A stretch of 64,000 nucleotides of DNA from Accumulibacter sp003538495 (GCF_029255145.1 NZ_JAPUVQ010000145.1:1-64000); one strand, 5' to 3'; positions 34,001 to 45,598 are shown, numbered from the stretch's first letter. The notes: a model not told the origin generated them from the sequence alone. Numbers and translations are program-made.

Positions 34001-35420
34001 GAGCGCTGTAAAACCCGCTGTAAGCCCTGTTGATGGACACGCCAGCGGCATGAGCAAGAGCATAATAGCCGGCCGTACCGGTCGTTGCAGCCGTAGCGCT
34101 GATCGTGCCACGGTTGGTCAGCGCGCCGCTCATCCCCGCCATCTCGCCGCCATCGCTATCGACCGACACGCCACGAGCATAGGCTTGCGACCACTCGCTG
34201 CCAGTCGTTGTGGCGGTGGCGGTGATCGTGCCGTTGTTGGTCAGCTGGCCGTTGAAATCACCCCCGAAGTACACGCCGTCGGCATCGGAATACTGGGCGT
34301 CGGTCGCTCGGGCATTGATCGTCCCAGTATTGGTCAGCGTACCGCTCATCGTCGCCGTCTCGCCGTAGTCACCATCGACCGAGACGCCCGCGGCAAGCGC
34401 ATAGGAAGAATACTTGGCGTTGGCGGTTCCGGCCGTGGCGTCGATCGTGCCACTGCTGGTCAGCGTCCCGCTCAGATCGCCCTTGACGGACACCCCCGTG
34501 GCGTAGGCGAAGGCCGTGGAAGTCGCGGCGGTCCTGATTGCGCCACTGTTGGCCAGGACCCCGCTGAGCACACCATCGACGTGTACACCAGCGGCTTCAG
34601 CACCCGAATATTCGGCGGCAGCTGCAGTGGCCGCAGTGTTGATCGTGCCGCTGTTGATCAGCGTACCGCCAAGGGTGCCGTCGATGTGTACACCGGCGGC
34701 GTGAGCGCCAGAGTATTCAGGGGCAGTGGCGGTGGCTGTCGCGTTGAACGCGCCACTGTTGGCCAGCGTACCGATGAGATTGCCAAAAATGTGCACCGCC
34801 AATGCTTTCGAGTAGCCGCTGGCCGCAGCCGCTGTCGCGTTGAGCGCACCGCTGTTGGTGAGCTTTCCCGCCAGGTCCAGACCCAAAGCGATGCCTGACG
34901 CTTCGGCATCCGAGCCGTCAGCGGCAGCGTCGAGGACGCCGCTGTTGACCAGCGTCCCGGACATGGCCGGGACACCGTAGATATTCTCGCGAAGCCCGAA
35001 AGCCTCGGAGTATCCTTCGCTGCTGACGGTTGCTCTGATCGCGCCGGAATTGGTCAGCATGCCGAGCAGTTCGTCCCTGACGAGAACGCCGGTAGCGCCG
35101 AAATACTCGTAAGGCCCGTACCCCAGCTTGCTACCCCAGGCCTGGACCAACCCCTGATTGCTCAAGCGCCCCGAAAGGCCGAGATCGCCGTCGTATGAGA
35201 TTGCCACCCCCGCTCCGGAAACCGTACCGGACGAAGTGATCGTGAAGTCGGCATCGGCGCAGGGCGACTTGGCGGATACCGCGCTGGAAATGGTTGCCGA
35301 ACCAGAGCACTGCGCATGTGCCGGGGCGATCACCACGGCATTGGCGAAAGCGAGCGCGACGGCACTGCTGATAGCGTTGCGCTGCCAGCCGGACAAATCC
35401 GGCTCCGTGGCGCTGATCAT
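31059..35420 (-). CDS. Autotransporter with glycine/asparagine repeat passenger
   Basis: Large type V secreted protein, 1,453 residues. Signal peptide about 1-38 (ends IAPAHAQ), a passenger of degenerate repeats with the core LTNSGTINATA spaced about 25-40 residues apart (residues about 100-600), a second beta-helix-like region, and a C-terminal autotransporter barrel of about 260 residues ending RLQMPF. ATG 35420 follows AAGGGG; an upstream frame to 35642 lacks signal-peptide character. No adhesin subtype can be given. Divergent from the lipoprotein gene. Confidence 0.88.
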   Translation of the reverse strand: MISATEPDLSGWQRNAISSAVALAFANAVVIAPAHAQCSGSATISSAVSAKSPCADADFTITSSGTVSGAGVAISYDGDLGLSGRLSNQGLVQAWGSKLGYGPYEYFGATGVLVRDELLGMLTNSGAIRATVSSEGYSEAFGLRENIYGVPAMSGTLVNSGVLDAAADGSDAEASGIALGLDLAGKLTNSGALNATAAAASGYSKALAVHIFGNLIGTLANSGAFNATATATAPEYSGAHAAGVHIDGTLGGTLINSGTINTAATAAAAEYSGAEAAGVHVDGVLSGVLANSGAIRTAATSTAFAYATGVSVKGDLSGTLTSSGTIDATAGTANAKYSSYALAAGVSVDGDYGETATMSGTLTNTGTINARATDAQYSDADGVYFGGDFNGQLTNNGTITATATTTGSEWSQAYARGVSVDSDGGEMAGMSGALTNRGTISATAATTGTAGYYALAHAAGVSINRAYSGFYSAPTKDASLTNSGTINAAASSTAYSEAVGVLVGSDLSATLTNSGTINATATATYYPKASGVSMDGLRPGGTLLNSGTINATAIGGGGSYQSDVTAYGVRIWRLDGTLVNSGKIRATATATDDPYQGDATAHGVDIMQFDGALANSGLISATANATGNSQAVAIAVGRGAGRIDNLAGGLVRGHLQIDGAVPVNNAGSILIPALNVGEGERGSLAGTFISDNYTQRAGGRLELAAQSTSRYASLAVGGVANFADSNTLAVSLDPAHALVAGETLVHVVTAGTLTAPRGFEIADNSALLNFTPEVVDSGAGVPTFMQSGAVAGNAVNLIAVDNAAYCGRTVARARSGPCEVAFDSPTLTVAPGGSITGAASGINVLTGTSTSITNQGLVSGSDYGIYFMRDAVLTGSLVNSGTISGGRYSIFADSTLTNDSSLASIDIVGRSARLVGDVHAPMAAFKVTSGAHFSSEGQFSVDTFNIAETGVFNMAHGVSVHNAAASAFNNAGTLAVAAGNTATITGNYTQTSAGVFQTAVAGNTRFGKLEITGTATLPAAAKIAVDVVGSPALTSGTVLPEVIKASTLNASTFAVSDNSTLFDFSAARNGNAVDLTIAANSANGVLDAVSGQGNPAGTGAAQVIDSLIALDPTGPISSLFQPLTSQAQVSNAVTNLLPLLLGAVPTAIVGNLNANDRVIQARHAARRGLSSGDHFLANRQFWIKPIGSWARQGEVNDVPGYKANSYGLLLGADGEVSDHMNLGLAFAYANSDISLSSSATDQDATVNGYRLIGYGEHQLDERMRVDFQVDFGLGDTKGRRHISFATVDRIASSNYDSWNAHAGAGLSRDYLLSPATTVTPSLRADYVYFRADGYSETGAGALNLIVKPQTLEQFVLFGNAKLTQALTPNTTLIANLGAGYDTMARQTSIVSAFAGGGAQFTTRGLDLAPWIVRGGIGLVVNDSKAMELALRYDFEARESYINNTASVRLQMPF
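33540..35050 (-). repeat. Degenerate in-frame repeats in the autotransporter passenger
   Basis: At least twelve copies of a 60-120-bp unit containing GTTGATCGTGCCGCTGTTGG-like cores (plus-strand reading) follow each other and encode the LTNSGTINATA motif. Unit length and spacing vary, and each copy differs at many sites, so this is old protein repeat structure, not a recent tandem array. Confidence 0.8.
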
Positions 35421-35592
35421 CGTTGACCCCTTGGATTGATAGCAATCGGCTGTGTAATTGCGCCGGCGACGATACTCAATAGCGAGCGACAAATCAACGG
35501 GATTAGTATCGGCATGGGTGAGTGCCGAACCCCCCTCAAGGTGGCGGCAAACGGTGACCAGACTTGACGGAAGGCAACAAGGAAGGATACGA

Positions 35593-36453
35593 ATGTTCCT
35601 GGCGGTTTCGCCGCGTTCAAGAGGCGTTCTCTTTCTTGCCATGCTGCTCCTCGCCGCCTGCGTTGGACGCGGGCTCGACGATCGCCGGGCAAGTGCCGCG
35701 ACGCTGGCTGCGGCCAGAAATTGGCAGTTGCTGCGACTCGCCGTCTCGCCCCTGCCCCTGGTCGCCTACGTCCCGGGGTCGGTCATCGCCACAGAGACGC
35801 TGACGGTGTACATTGAGGGAGATGGGCTGGCCTGGCTGGCGCGCGGCGCCGCTTCCGACGACCCGACTCCGCGCCGCGCGCTGGCCCTCGAAATGGCACT
35901 GAAGCATTGGCCGGGAACTGCCGTTTACCTCGGACGCCCCTGTCAGTACCTGCAAGCCGCCGAAATGGATGATTGCGATCCGGCGTACTGGACCCATCGT
36001 CGCTTCGCGCCCGAGGTGCTCGACTCGACCGACCACGCCATCAGCTTGCTGAAGCGACGTTTCGGCGCGACCAGGCTGGTTCTTGTCGGCTACTCCGGGG
36101 GAGGCGCGATTGCTGCTCTGGTGGCGGCACGACGCGACGATGTCGTTCGGTTGGTGACCGTTGCCGGCAACCTCGATCACGCCCGCTGGACCCGGCATCA
36201 CCGCGTCCCGCCGTTGGCCGGCTCACTGAATCCGGCCCTTGAATGGCGGCGCTTGCGCGGGGTTCCGCAACTGCACCTCGTTGGCGCCGACGACGCCAAC
36301 GTCCCCACCTGGATCGCCGAGAGTTACGCGTCGGCCTTTCCGACGAGTGAACGGCCTGAAGTACGGGTGCTACCCGGATTCGACCATCAGTGCTGTTGGG
36401 CCGAACGCTGGCCGGAGCTGTCCTCGGGCGCAGACCTGCAAGCTGAGCGGTGA
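35593..36453 (+). CDS. Lipoprotein alpha/beta hydrolase
   Basis: 286-residue predicted lipoprotein: signal peptide with lipobox LLAAC (cleavage before C22 by count), then an alpha/beta hydrolase fold with nucleophile GYSGGG, an acidic residue in VGADDANVP and histidine in GFDHQCCW. Function and substrate unknown; members of this group are often annotated as hypothetical. GGAAGG lies 6 nt before ATG 35593, which decides this start over 35458. Confidence 0.8.
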   Translation: MFLAVSPRSRGVLFLAMLLLAACVGRGLDDRRASAATLAAARNWQLLRLAVSPLPLVAYVPGSVIATETLTVYIEGDGLAWLARGAASDDPTPRRALALEMALKHWPGTAVYLGRPCQYLQAAEMDDCDPAYWTHRRFAPEVLDSTDHAISLLKRRFGATRLVLVGYSGGGAIAALVAARRDDVVRLVTVAGNLDHARWTRHHRVPPLAGSLNPALEWRRLRGVPQLHLVGADDANVPTWIAESYASAFPTSERPEVRVLPGFDHQCCWAERWPELSSGADLQAER

Positions 36454-36479
36454 TCAGGGCTGGGCCGCGATCAGGGTGT

Positions 36480-37040
36480 TCATGTCGTCGACGCGAGATT
36501 GACGCGCAGCATGTTGCAGAACAGGCGACCCTGCTCAAGCGCATCGTCGAGCGCCACGTGGCTGTGCGCGACGGGGTCGAACCACTCGGCCGGCATCGAC
36601 TGCTTGCCGCACGCACGATACGGTTGGCGCAGCATGGCCATGGCGTAGGTCTTGATGTCGATCGCCGAATAGCCGAAGGGATTCTCGCCCGCGAACCGTG
36701 TGAGGTACCAGTAGACGAAGGAAAAATCGAAGGCCGCCGGATAGCCGACCAGCACCGGCCTGCCGGGGAGAGCCTTGAGCCACGCCAGATAGCGCATCAT
36801 GGCGTCCCGCGGATGCTCCAGCCCGGACCTGCAGGCCGCCCAGGCGTCAGGCTGGGTCGCCCACCAGGCGGCCGTGCTGGCGTCGGTGCTCAGTTCCGGC
36901 AGCGCTTCGAGATTTGCCGAGAAAGTCGCCAGCAGCGTCTTGTCGGCCGCATAGGCGGCCGAACCGATGCTCAGCATGGAGTGTCTGCCAGCCACCGGTC
37001 CGTCGGTTTCGACATCGGTGCTGACGTAGATTTCCTGCAC
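36480..37040 (-). CDS. 3'-5' exonuclease-like protein (DEDDh type)
   Basis: 186-residue protein with DEDD exonuclease motifs: STDVETDG (ExoI), GYPAAFDFSF (ExoII) and HVALDDALEQGRLF (ExoIII, histidine form). Related to the DnaQ/RNase T superfamily of nucleases. Substrate unknown. Lies just downstream of ssb with a 31-nt gap, in the same direction, so it may be cotranscribed. Confidence 0.75.
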   Translation of the reverse strand: MQEIYVSTDVETDGPVAGRHSMLSIGSAAYAADKTLLATFSANLEALPELSTDASTAAWWATQPDAWAACRSGLEHPRDAMMRYLAWLKALPGRPVLVGYPAAFDFSFVYWYLTRFAGENPFGYSAIDIKTYAMAMLRQPYRACGKQSMPAEWFDPVAHSHVALDDALEQGRLFCNMLRVNLASTT

Positions 37041-37071
37041 GGGAAGCGCCGCCCGGTTTGCCGAAGTGCTG

Positions 37072-37551
37072 CTAGAACGGGATGTCGTCGTCCATGTCGT
37101 CGAAACTCGGCTTCTTGGCGGGCGCCGAACGCGCGGTGCCGGCGCTGGGGCCAGCGGCCGATGGCATGCTGCCGCCGTAATCGCTTTCTTCGCTGGAAGG
37201 CGGCGACCCCATGCCTTCGCGGCTGCCGAGCATTTTCATCTCGTTGCCGACGATTTCGGTGGTGTAACGCTCGTTACCATCCTTGTCTTGCCACTTGCGC
37301 GTCTTGAGGCTGCCCTCAACGTAGACCGACGAGCCCTTCTTCAGGTACTGGCCGGCGATCTCGGCGAGGCGCCGGAAGAACACAATGCGGTGCCACTCGG
37401 TCGCTTCCTTCTTGTCGCCGGTCTGCTTGTCCTTCCACGATTCGGTGGTGGCGACCCGGATGTTGCAGACGGCGTCGCCGTTCGGCAGATAGCGCGTTTC
37501 CGGATCGGCGCCAAGATTGCCGACGAGAATCACTTTGTTGACCGAAGCCAT
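37072..37551 (-). CDS. ssb: Single-stranded DNA-binding protein
   Basis: Binds and protects ssDNA in replication, recombination and repair. OB fold in residues 1-110 (MASVNKVILVGNLGADPE, WHRIVFFRRLAEIAGQYLKKGSSVYVEG), a glycine/proline-rich linker, and the acidic C-terminal tip DDMDDDIPF that binds partner proteins. 159 residues, normal. GGGAGG precedes the ATG. Confidence 0.97.
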   Translation of the reverse strand: MASVNKVILVGNLGADPETRYLPNGDAVCNIRVATTESWKDKQTGDKKEATEWHRIVFFRRLAEIAGQYLKKGSSVYVEGSLKTRKWQDKDGNERYTTEIVGNEMKMLGSREGMGSPPSSEESDYGGSMPSAAGPSAGTARSAPAKKPSFDDMDDDIPF

Positions 37552-37592
37552 GTTGCCTCCCTGGAGGTGGTGGACGAGACGAGTAAGGCGCG

Positions 37593-37598
37593 ATTATA
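37593..37598 (-). promoter_or_regulatory. -10 promoter element for ssb
   Basis: A perfect TATAAT on the minus strand overlaps the MFS stop codon and lies 42 nt before the ssb ATG. The -35 region is GC-rich and weak (nothing close to TTGACA at 17 bp). A separate ssb promoter is likely but not proven. Confidence 0.5.
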
Positions 37599-38808
37599 GA
37601 GCTTGGGCGGGTACCTGCCGCCGGCGCAGCGCCGGCATCGACATGGTCGTCGACAGCGACAGCCAGATCACCGTCAGTAATGCTCCGCAACCCCAGACGG
37701 CGCCCGGGCCGAGGTGCTTGGCCAGCGCGCCACCGAGCACGCCGCCGACGAACAGCCCCAGCGCCTGGGTGGTGTTGTACACCCCGAGCGCGGCACCTTT
37801 GGCGTGTGGGGGCGCGATTCGCGAAATCAGCGAGGGCTGCGTCGCTTCGAGAATGTTGAAGGCGACGAAGAACAGCGTCAACCAGAAGGCCAGTCCGACA
37901 ATCCCGGTCGAGAACAGGCCAAAACCGACCTGCACGACCAGCAGCAGCGCGACCGCGGCATTGAAGATCAGCTTCATCCGGCCGAAGCGCTCGGCGGCGA
38001 CGATCGCCGGAACCATGATCACGAACGACACCAGCAGCGCCGGCAGGTAGACTTTCCAGTGTTCGGCGACCGGCAGGCCGCCGGTGGTGATCAGCTTTGA
38101 TGGCAACAGTACCCACATCGCGGTGAGCATCAGGTGCAGCGCGAAGACGCCGAAGTTCAGGCGCAGCAGTTGACGATTGGCAAGCACTTCGACAAAGCTC
38201 GGCCAGGTCGGCTGACGCGGCACCGCCGGCGCCGCCGGAACCACCCTGAGGACGACGAAGATCGCCAGCAAGGCCAGTCCGCCGGTCAGCGCGAAGATCC
38301 CGGGCATGCCGATATGCACGAAGAGCAGCGGCGCGGCGACCATCGACACCGCAAAAACCATGCCGATCGATGAGCCGATCATCGCCATCACCTTGGTCAG
38401 GTGCTGCTCGCGGGTGAGATCGGCGGCAAGTGCCGTGACGGCCGCCGAAATGGCACCGGCACCCTGCAGCACCCGCCCGACGATGACCATGTAGATATCG
38501 CTCGCCGAAGCGGCAACGAAACTGCCGACCGCGAACAGAACCAGCCCGAAGACGATCACCGGCTTGCGTCCGAAACGATCCGACGCAGCGCCGTAGGCAA
38601 TCTGCAGGAAGGACTGCGTCAGGCCGTAAGCGCCGAGCGCGATGCCGACCAGCGCGACGTCGTGCCCCGACGGCAGATCCTGCGCGTAGATCGCGAAAAC
38701 CGGCAGGATCAGGAACAGGCCCAGCATGCGCAGGCCGAACACCGCCGCCAGGCTGATCGCGGCGCGCTTCTCCTGGCTGTTCATTCGGTCGAGGGTTGGA
38801 GCGGACAT
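37594..38808 (-). CDS. MFS transporter
   Basis: Inner-membrane major facilitator protein of 404 residues with about 12 TM segments; the loop 2-3 motif GAASDRFGRKPVI and the MGR-type GRVLQGAGAISAAV segment are clear. This type (YajR/proton-drug antiporter-like) lies next to uvrA in many betaproteobacteria. Substrate unknown. Start ATG 38808 precedes the first TM by the normal length; the upstream frame to 39012 overlaps uvrA. Confidence 0.88.
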   Translation of the reverse strand: MSAPTLDRMNSQEKRAAISLAAVFGLRMLGLFLILPVFAIYAQDLPSGHDVALVGIALGAYGLTQSFLQIAYGAASDRFGRKPVIVFGLVLFAVGSFVAASASDIYMVIVGRVLQGAGAISAAVTALAADLTREQHLTKVMAMIGSSIGMVFAVSMVAAPLLFVHIGMPGIFALTGGLALLAIFVVLRVVPAAPAVPRQPTWPSFVEVLANRQLLRLNFGVFALHLMLTAMWVLLPSKLITTGGLPVAEHWKVYLPALLVSFVIMVPAIVAAERFGRMKLIFNAAVALLLVVQVGFGLFSTGIVGLAFWLTLFFVAFNILEATQPSLISRIAPPHAKGAALGVYNTTQALGLFVGGVLGGALAKHLGPGAVWGCGALLTVIWLSLSTTMSMPALRRRQVPAQAL

Positions 38809-38893
38809 GGGATTATCGAATCGGGGAGCTTGGTGCCGGACTGCGTAATTGCGTATATTAGCAGGTTTGCTCAAGCCCTCAGGCTGGCAACCC

Positions 38894-41788
<2,895 letters not shown>

Positions 41789-41983
41789 CCGGCGGCGCTG
41801 CGCCGCTGGCGGCGTCCGGACGCCCGCGCGGCCAGCCATTCGCTGGTCAAGGCCGCCAAAAACTTGTTTGGGACGAGTCGAAACCATGCCAGAATTGCAG
41901 CCTTTGAGGCCCGTACCCAAGCGCGCCGCAACTATTACAGCACTTCGCATCAACGAAGGTTCTTAACCACCAAAGGAGATAAT

Positions 41984-42265
41984 ATGAACAAGTCTGAAAT
42001 GATCGACGCCATCGCCGAGCGCTCCGAACTCTCAAAAGCAGGCTCCGCGAAGGCACTGGACGCCATCATCGAAACGATCGTCGAAACGGTTGCCAAGGGA
42101 GAATCGGTGACACTGGTTGGTTTCGGCTCCTTCAAGGCCAGTTCGCGTGCCGCGCGCGAAGGAAAAAACCCGAAAACTGGCGACAAGATTCAGATCCCGG
42201 AGACCGTCGTTCCGAAATTCGCTGCCGGCGCAACGTTCAAGGCGCGAGTCTCTGGCAAAGAGTGA
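41984..42265 (+). CDS. HU-family DNA-binding protein
   Basis: 93-residue histone-like nucleoid protein: MNKSEMIDAIAERSELSKAG start, VTLVGFGSFKASSRAAREGKNPKTG arm region, and FAAGATFKARV end, matching HU-beta more than IHF. Strong AAAGGAG upstream of the ATG. Homodimers bend DNA and compact the chromosome. The length is normal. Confidence 0.93.
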   Translation: MNKSEMIDAIAERSELSKAGSAKALDAIIETIVETVAKGESVTLVGFGSFKASSRAAREGKNPKTGDKIQIPETVVPKFAAGATFKARVSGKE

Positions 42266-42364
42266 GCTGCTCGCCAGCGCGGCAAGAACCTGGCCGACTC
42301 ACACACGCCCTTCTCGAATAACTGTCCTGCTCTTTTGACACCTCAACCCACCGGAGTCAAGTCC

Positions 42365-42970
42365 ATGCGTATCCGTACCGCCATCGCCACCGCCGCACTG
42401 GTTGCACTTTTCCCGTTTGCCGTCTCCGCACAACAGACGCCCGCCACCGAAGCGCTGACTGCGGTCGGACCGGGCAAGTTTGTCGGAGTAGTCGAGTCGC
42501 AGGTGTCGCTGGTCGTCGAGGCCATCGACCCGGCGTCGCGCGGCATCGTCCTCAAGGACGCCAATGGTGAAAAAATGGCCATCATCGCCAGCGACGCGGT
42601 CAAGAATTTCGACCAGATCAAGGTCGGCGACAAGGTCGTTGCCAGCTACACCCAAGGGCTGGAGATGACCCTAAAGAAGGGTGGCGGCGCGCTGCGCGAA
42701 CGAGTTGAAAGCAGTTCGGCTGGCTCGGCCAAGCCGGGAGACAAGCCAGGTGCCTACGTGGTGAACGAGGTTGCCTTCATCGCCGACGTGACGGCGGTCG
42801 ACCGCAAGAAACAGACAATTACCCTGCGCGGCGCTGAGAGGACCGTCAAACTTAAGATCAAGGATCCCGAGCAGCTCAAGCTGATCAGCAAGGGGGACCA
42901 GGTCGAAGGGATGTATGCCCAGGCGGTTGCGGTCTCGGTCGTCCCGGCTGGCGCCAAGGCCAAGAAATAG
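42365..42970 (+). CDS. Exported protein of unknown function
   Basis: 201-residue protein with a signal peptide (about residues 1-22, FPFAVSAQQ). The rest is mostly beta strands with many charged residues; two similar segments occur (GIVLKDANGEKMAIIASDAVKNFDQIKVGDKV and TVKLKIKDPEQLKLISKGDQV), suggesting two repeats of a small beta-barrel-like unit that resembles outer-membrane DUF5666-type proteins only loosely. No function assigned. Confidence 0.6.
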   Translation: MRIRTAIATAALVALFPFAVSAQQTPATEALTAVGPGKFVGVVESQVSLVVEAIDPASRGIVLKDANGEKMAIIASDAVKNFDQIKVGDKVVASYTQGLEMTLKKGGGALRERVESSSAGSAKPGDKPGAYVVNEVAFIADVTAVDRKKQTITLRGAERTVKLKIKDPEQLKLISKGDQVEGMYAQAVAVSVVPAGAKAKK

Positions 42971-43063
42971 GATGAACTCGGCGCGGCAGCGTGACCGACC
43001 CCGCAGCCCTCTGCTCGCAGGATTGACGCGCCAAGTCGCTCCACGTAGAATCCGTGCGGTTTC

Positions 43064-43139
43064 GGGGGCATAGCTCAGCTGGGAGAGCGTCTGGTTCGCA
43101 ATCAGAAGGTCGGCGGTTCGATCCCGCCTGTCTCCACCA
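43064..43139 (+). tRNA. tRNA-Ala (anticodon CGC)
   Basis: A complete cloverleaf with 7-bp acceptor stem (GGGGGCA/TGTCTCC), D arm GCTC...GAGC, anticodon stem TCTGG/TCAGA with loop TTCGCAA, T arm GGCGG/CCGCC with TTCGATC, and encoded ACCA end. The anticodon CGC (43097-43099) reads GCG. The third acceptor pair is G-U, the alanine identity element. A terminator follows at 43148. It marks the likely boundary to the mobile region, but no attachment duplication of its 3' end is visible in this window. Confidence 0.95.
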
Positions 43140-43147
43140 AAATTCAG

Positions 43148-43175
43148 CGCCCAACTGTTCTCAGTTGGGCGTTTT
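43148..43175 (+). terminator. Intrinsic terminator after tRNA-Ala
   Basis: Perfect 10-bp stem CGCCCAACTG/CAGTTGGGCG with loop TTCT, followed by TTTT. Ends the tRNA transcript. Confidence 0.9.
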
Positions 43176-43402
43176 CATTTGTGTTTCCCGCATGACACGC
43201 GGGGTTCCCGCACATTCTGCGTGTGCCAGGGGGTGGTCAGACACAGTGCCTATGGCGGCCAGTTCGACCCTTTTCTGCCCTCTGTTCTCTCGGAATCTCT
43301 GCCAACTTTTTCGCCGTAGCACACGCACATCGCCTTGCGCGACAACGAGTTGCGCGTGTGTCGATTTTTCGAGTTCGACAACCTGCTTGGATAAGCAAAC
43401 CA

Positions 43403-44359
43403 TCAGGCAGACGCCAAGTTCGGGGACGCGCACGGCATCCAGTACAAACCCTCGCGTTTATGGCACTCCACGAGCACTTCGTAGGCATGGTGCTGGGCCT
43501 CGTATTGCGGCTTCCCTTTGTCGCGGGGCCTCACCTTGAAAAGGTCGCTCGGCTTGTCGCTGCTCAGGCCGGCTCGGCTCATGATCGCTTCAGCCTTAAC
43601 CTGTTGCCCCTTGAAGCCCCAGAGCGCACCGAAGACCGCCGCCTGGCCTTCTGAACAATGGATAGGTTCTGGGCGATCGGACAGCGTTACCCACCTGAAG
43701 TCCGCCGAGAACGGCCCGTAGACCGGTGTCCTGGGGTCGTCTGCAGCGACTGCTTCCGGACTCACGCCCGACGGGATATAGGCGATGCCACCGCCGTAAA
43801 ACGTGAAGCGCTCCTCCAGAGGTAGCCACTCGACTCCAGAGGCAAACGGAGCACCGCGCATCTGGGCGGCCCTGGGTGCGATAACTCGGATACCAGCGCC
43901 GGCCACACGGACCCGATCGAAGAGGGACGGGTCAGCCCATAAACGGGACAGACACCTACTCAGCAAGACAGGCTCACGCCGTGCCTCACCGAGTCTCCAG
44001 ACGCCGTCACCGAGATCGGTGACACCATCCCGGCTCTCGATCTCCAGCGCTATACGCATCTTCAACTTCAACCAGGTTTCGTCCAGCCTCACTGCAGCCC
44101 GATCGTCAGCTGCGAGCGGAATGGGGCCGCAGTCAGGACACTGGCAGATCTGCCCACCCTGACCATCGCCAAAAATCTGTCCGCTGTGCAACTGGCAGTA
44201 TGGGCACAGCGTGAACGTGCGGTTGATGACAGTCGGTTTGATCGCCGGCCCCAGGGTGGCGCAAGCCACAATCTCGGCCGGGGACAGGGCGCCCCGAAAC
44301 ACCGGCGTGCCGCCCGCGAACAGGCGGCAGACCAACGACCACGCTTCGTGAGTCGACAT
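43403..44359 (-). CDS. Unknown protein with a putative zinc-ribbon
   Basis: 318-residue protein, not recognised. Residues about 50-80 hold CPYC...CQCPDC spaced as a zinc ribbon; the remainder has a tryptophan-rich centre and no membrane segment. Stop-to-start gap with the next gene upstream (44363) is 3 nt, so both belong to one operon. It lies in mobile-element DNA opposite a XRE regulator. No family can be named. Confidence 0.6.
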   Translation of the reverse strand: MSTHEAWSLVCRLFAGGTPVFRGALSPAEIVACATLGPAIKPTVINRTFTLCPYCQLHSGQIFGDGQGGQICQCPDCGPIPLAADDRAAVRLDETWLKLKMRIALEIESRDGVTDLGDGVWRLGEARREPVLLSRCLSRLWADPSLFDRVRVAGAGIRVIAPRAAQMRGAPFASGVEWLPLEERFTFYGGGIAYIPSGVSPEAVAADDPRTPVYGPFSADFRWVTLSDRPEPIHCSEGQAAVFGALWGFKGQQVKAEAIMSRAGLSSDKPSDLFKVRPRDKGKPQYEAQHHAYEVLVECHKREGLYWMPCASPNLASA

Positions 44360-44362
44360 CGG

Positions 44363-45598
44363 TCAGTACTCGAAGGCCGGTTGCTGTTCCGTTGCGTCGG
44401 CGCTGGGTGGTGTCTCCTGCGCGTTGAGCGTCTGCCCTTTCTGGAGGATGCCCAGTTCGACAAGATAACCCTCCAGCTGTGCCTGCAGGGCAGCGTCGAA
44501 CTTGTGCAGGTTCAGCCGCCCCTTCCGTGTGACCTCGATCGTGACAACCTTTGCCCTGGCCTTGCCCGGCTCGGGAGGGTAGTACAGGTTGATGTGTGCG
44601 GCTGTGACGAGCCAGTTCTCAGCCAGTGGGCCGGGCAGCTTTTCCGCCAGCAGGTCAGTGACGCAGCGGTGTTCACTCGACGACATTGCCGTGCAATCGA
44701 TCTTCAGTTGCGTGTCTGGGCTGAGCAGGCTGATCGACTTCACCTGCAGCACGTTGAACCCATCGACTTCCGCCTGCGGCACATCGAAACCCAGCCGCAG
44801 CACGGACAGATCCAGCGTTGGCGGCATCAGGCGGTGGGCGTCGAGCTTCACGTGCAGCAGGTGCTCGGCGAAAGCCTTCAGCAGCATCTGGTGGTACTTG
44901 GCCCCGCCTTTGACCAGAGAGCGGGTGACACCCGTGGCGGAGGAATATTCCAGCACCGAGTGGATGTTCGGGTTGCCGACGCGGCGCTTCAAGTCATCAC
45001 CCTGAAACTCCAGTTGGACCATGGACAAGTCCTTGACGTGGACGCTCAGCAGGTAAACGCCCGGGCTGCGCTCGACCACGTACGCCTTGCTGCGGTCTCC
45101 GCATTGCAGCTCGCGCTGATAGAAGGCCGAGACGTCGGCGCGCATTGCCGCCAGCGCGGCATCCGATGTGTCCGGGGTCTTTTTCACGCCAAGGTCATGC
45201 TGCTGGGCCTGGGCGACTTGGCGCTCGAAGTGGTCAAGGTCACCGGCCCGATCGAACAGCTCTGGGTGCTTCACGTAGAGCCAGAACGAGCGATGGTTGT
45301 CGCTCTTGCAGGTGGCCAGCCCCGTCAGAGCGGCACCATTACCGGTGGCCACCTGGAACATCGCCTGCGTTCCGGCGGTGTCCCCGAGTGCGACGCTGGC
45401 GCGCAACTTGGCTGCCACCGCATCGCGCACGGCGACATCTGGCCAGGTGAGCAAGGCCTCGATCAGGGTCTTTGTGGTGTCCGGCTTATCAGTCCATGCG
45501 AAATCATCTGGCATGGCCAGCCCGTGGCCAGTCAAGAATTCACGCAGGGTGGCGTCCACCGGCAGCTCATGCAGCAGATCAATCCAGGTCTTTTTCAC
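44363..45598 (-). CDS. Unknown protein of 411 residues
   Basis: Not recognised. It is hydrophilic, with no signal peptide or TM segment; the C-terminal part (about residues 200-370) has alternating hydrophobic strands and a basic RKGRLNLHKF segment. First gene of the two-gene minus-strand operon, divergent from the XRE gene across a 239-bp control region with an operator-like palindrome. May act with the zinc-ribbon protein; function cannot be inferred. Confidence 0.6.
   Translation of the reverse strand: MKKTWIDLLHELPVDATLREFLTGHGLAMPDDFAWTDKPDTTKTLIEALLTWPDVAVRDAVAAKLRASVALGDTAGTQAMFQVATGNGAALTGLATCKSDNHRSFWLYVKHPELFDRAGDLDHFERQVAQAQQHDLGVKKTPDTSDAALAAMRADVSAFYQRELQCGDRSKAYVVERSPGVYLLSVHVKDLSMVQLEFQGDDLKRRVGNPNIHSVLEYSSATGVTRSLVKGGAKYHQMLLKAFAEHLLHVKLDAHRLMPPTLDLSVLRLGFDVPQAEVDGFNVLQVKSISLLSPDTQLKIDCTAMSSSEHRCVTDLLAEKLPGPLAENWLVTAAHINLYYPPEPGKARAKVVTIEVTRKGRLNLHKFDAALQAQLEGYLVELGILQKGQTLNAQETPPSADATEQQPAFEY

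Noticed and set aside
33540..35050. CRISPR-like array in the autotransporter
   Set aside because: The repeated units are in frame and variable, units and spacers both encode passenger protein, and no cas genes lie nearby.
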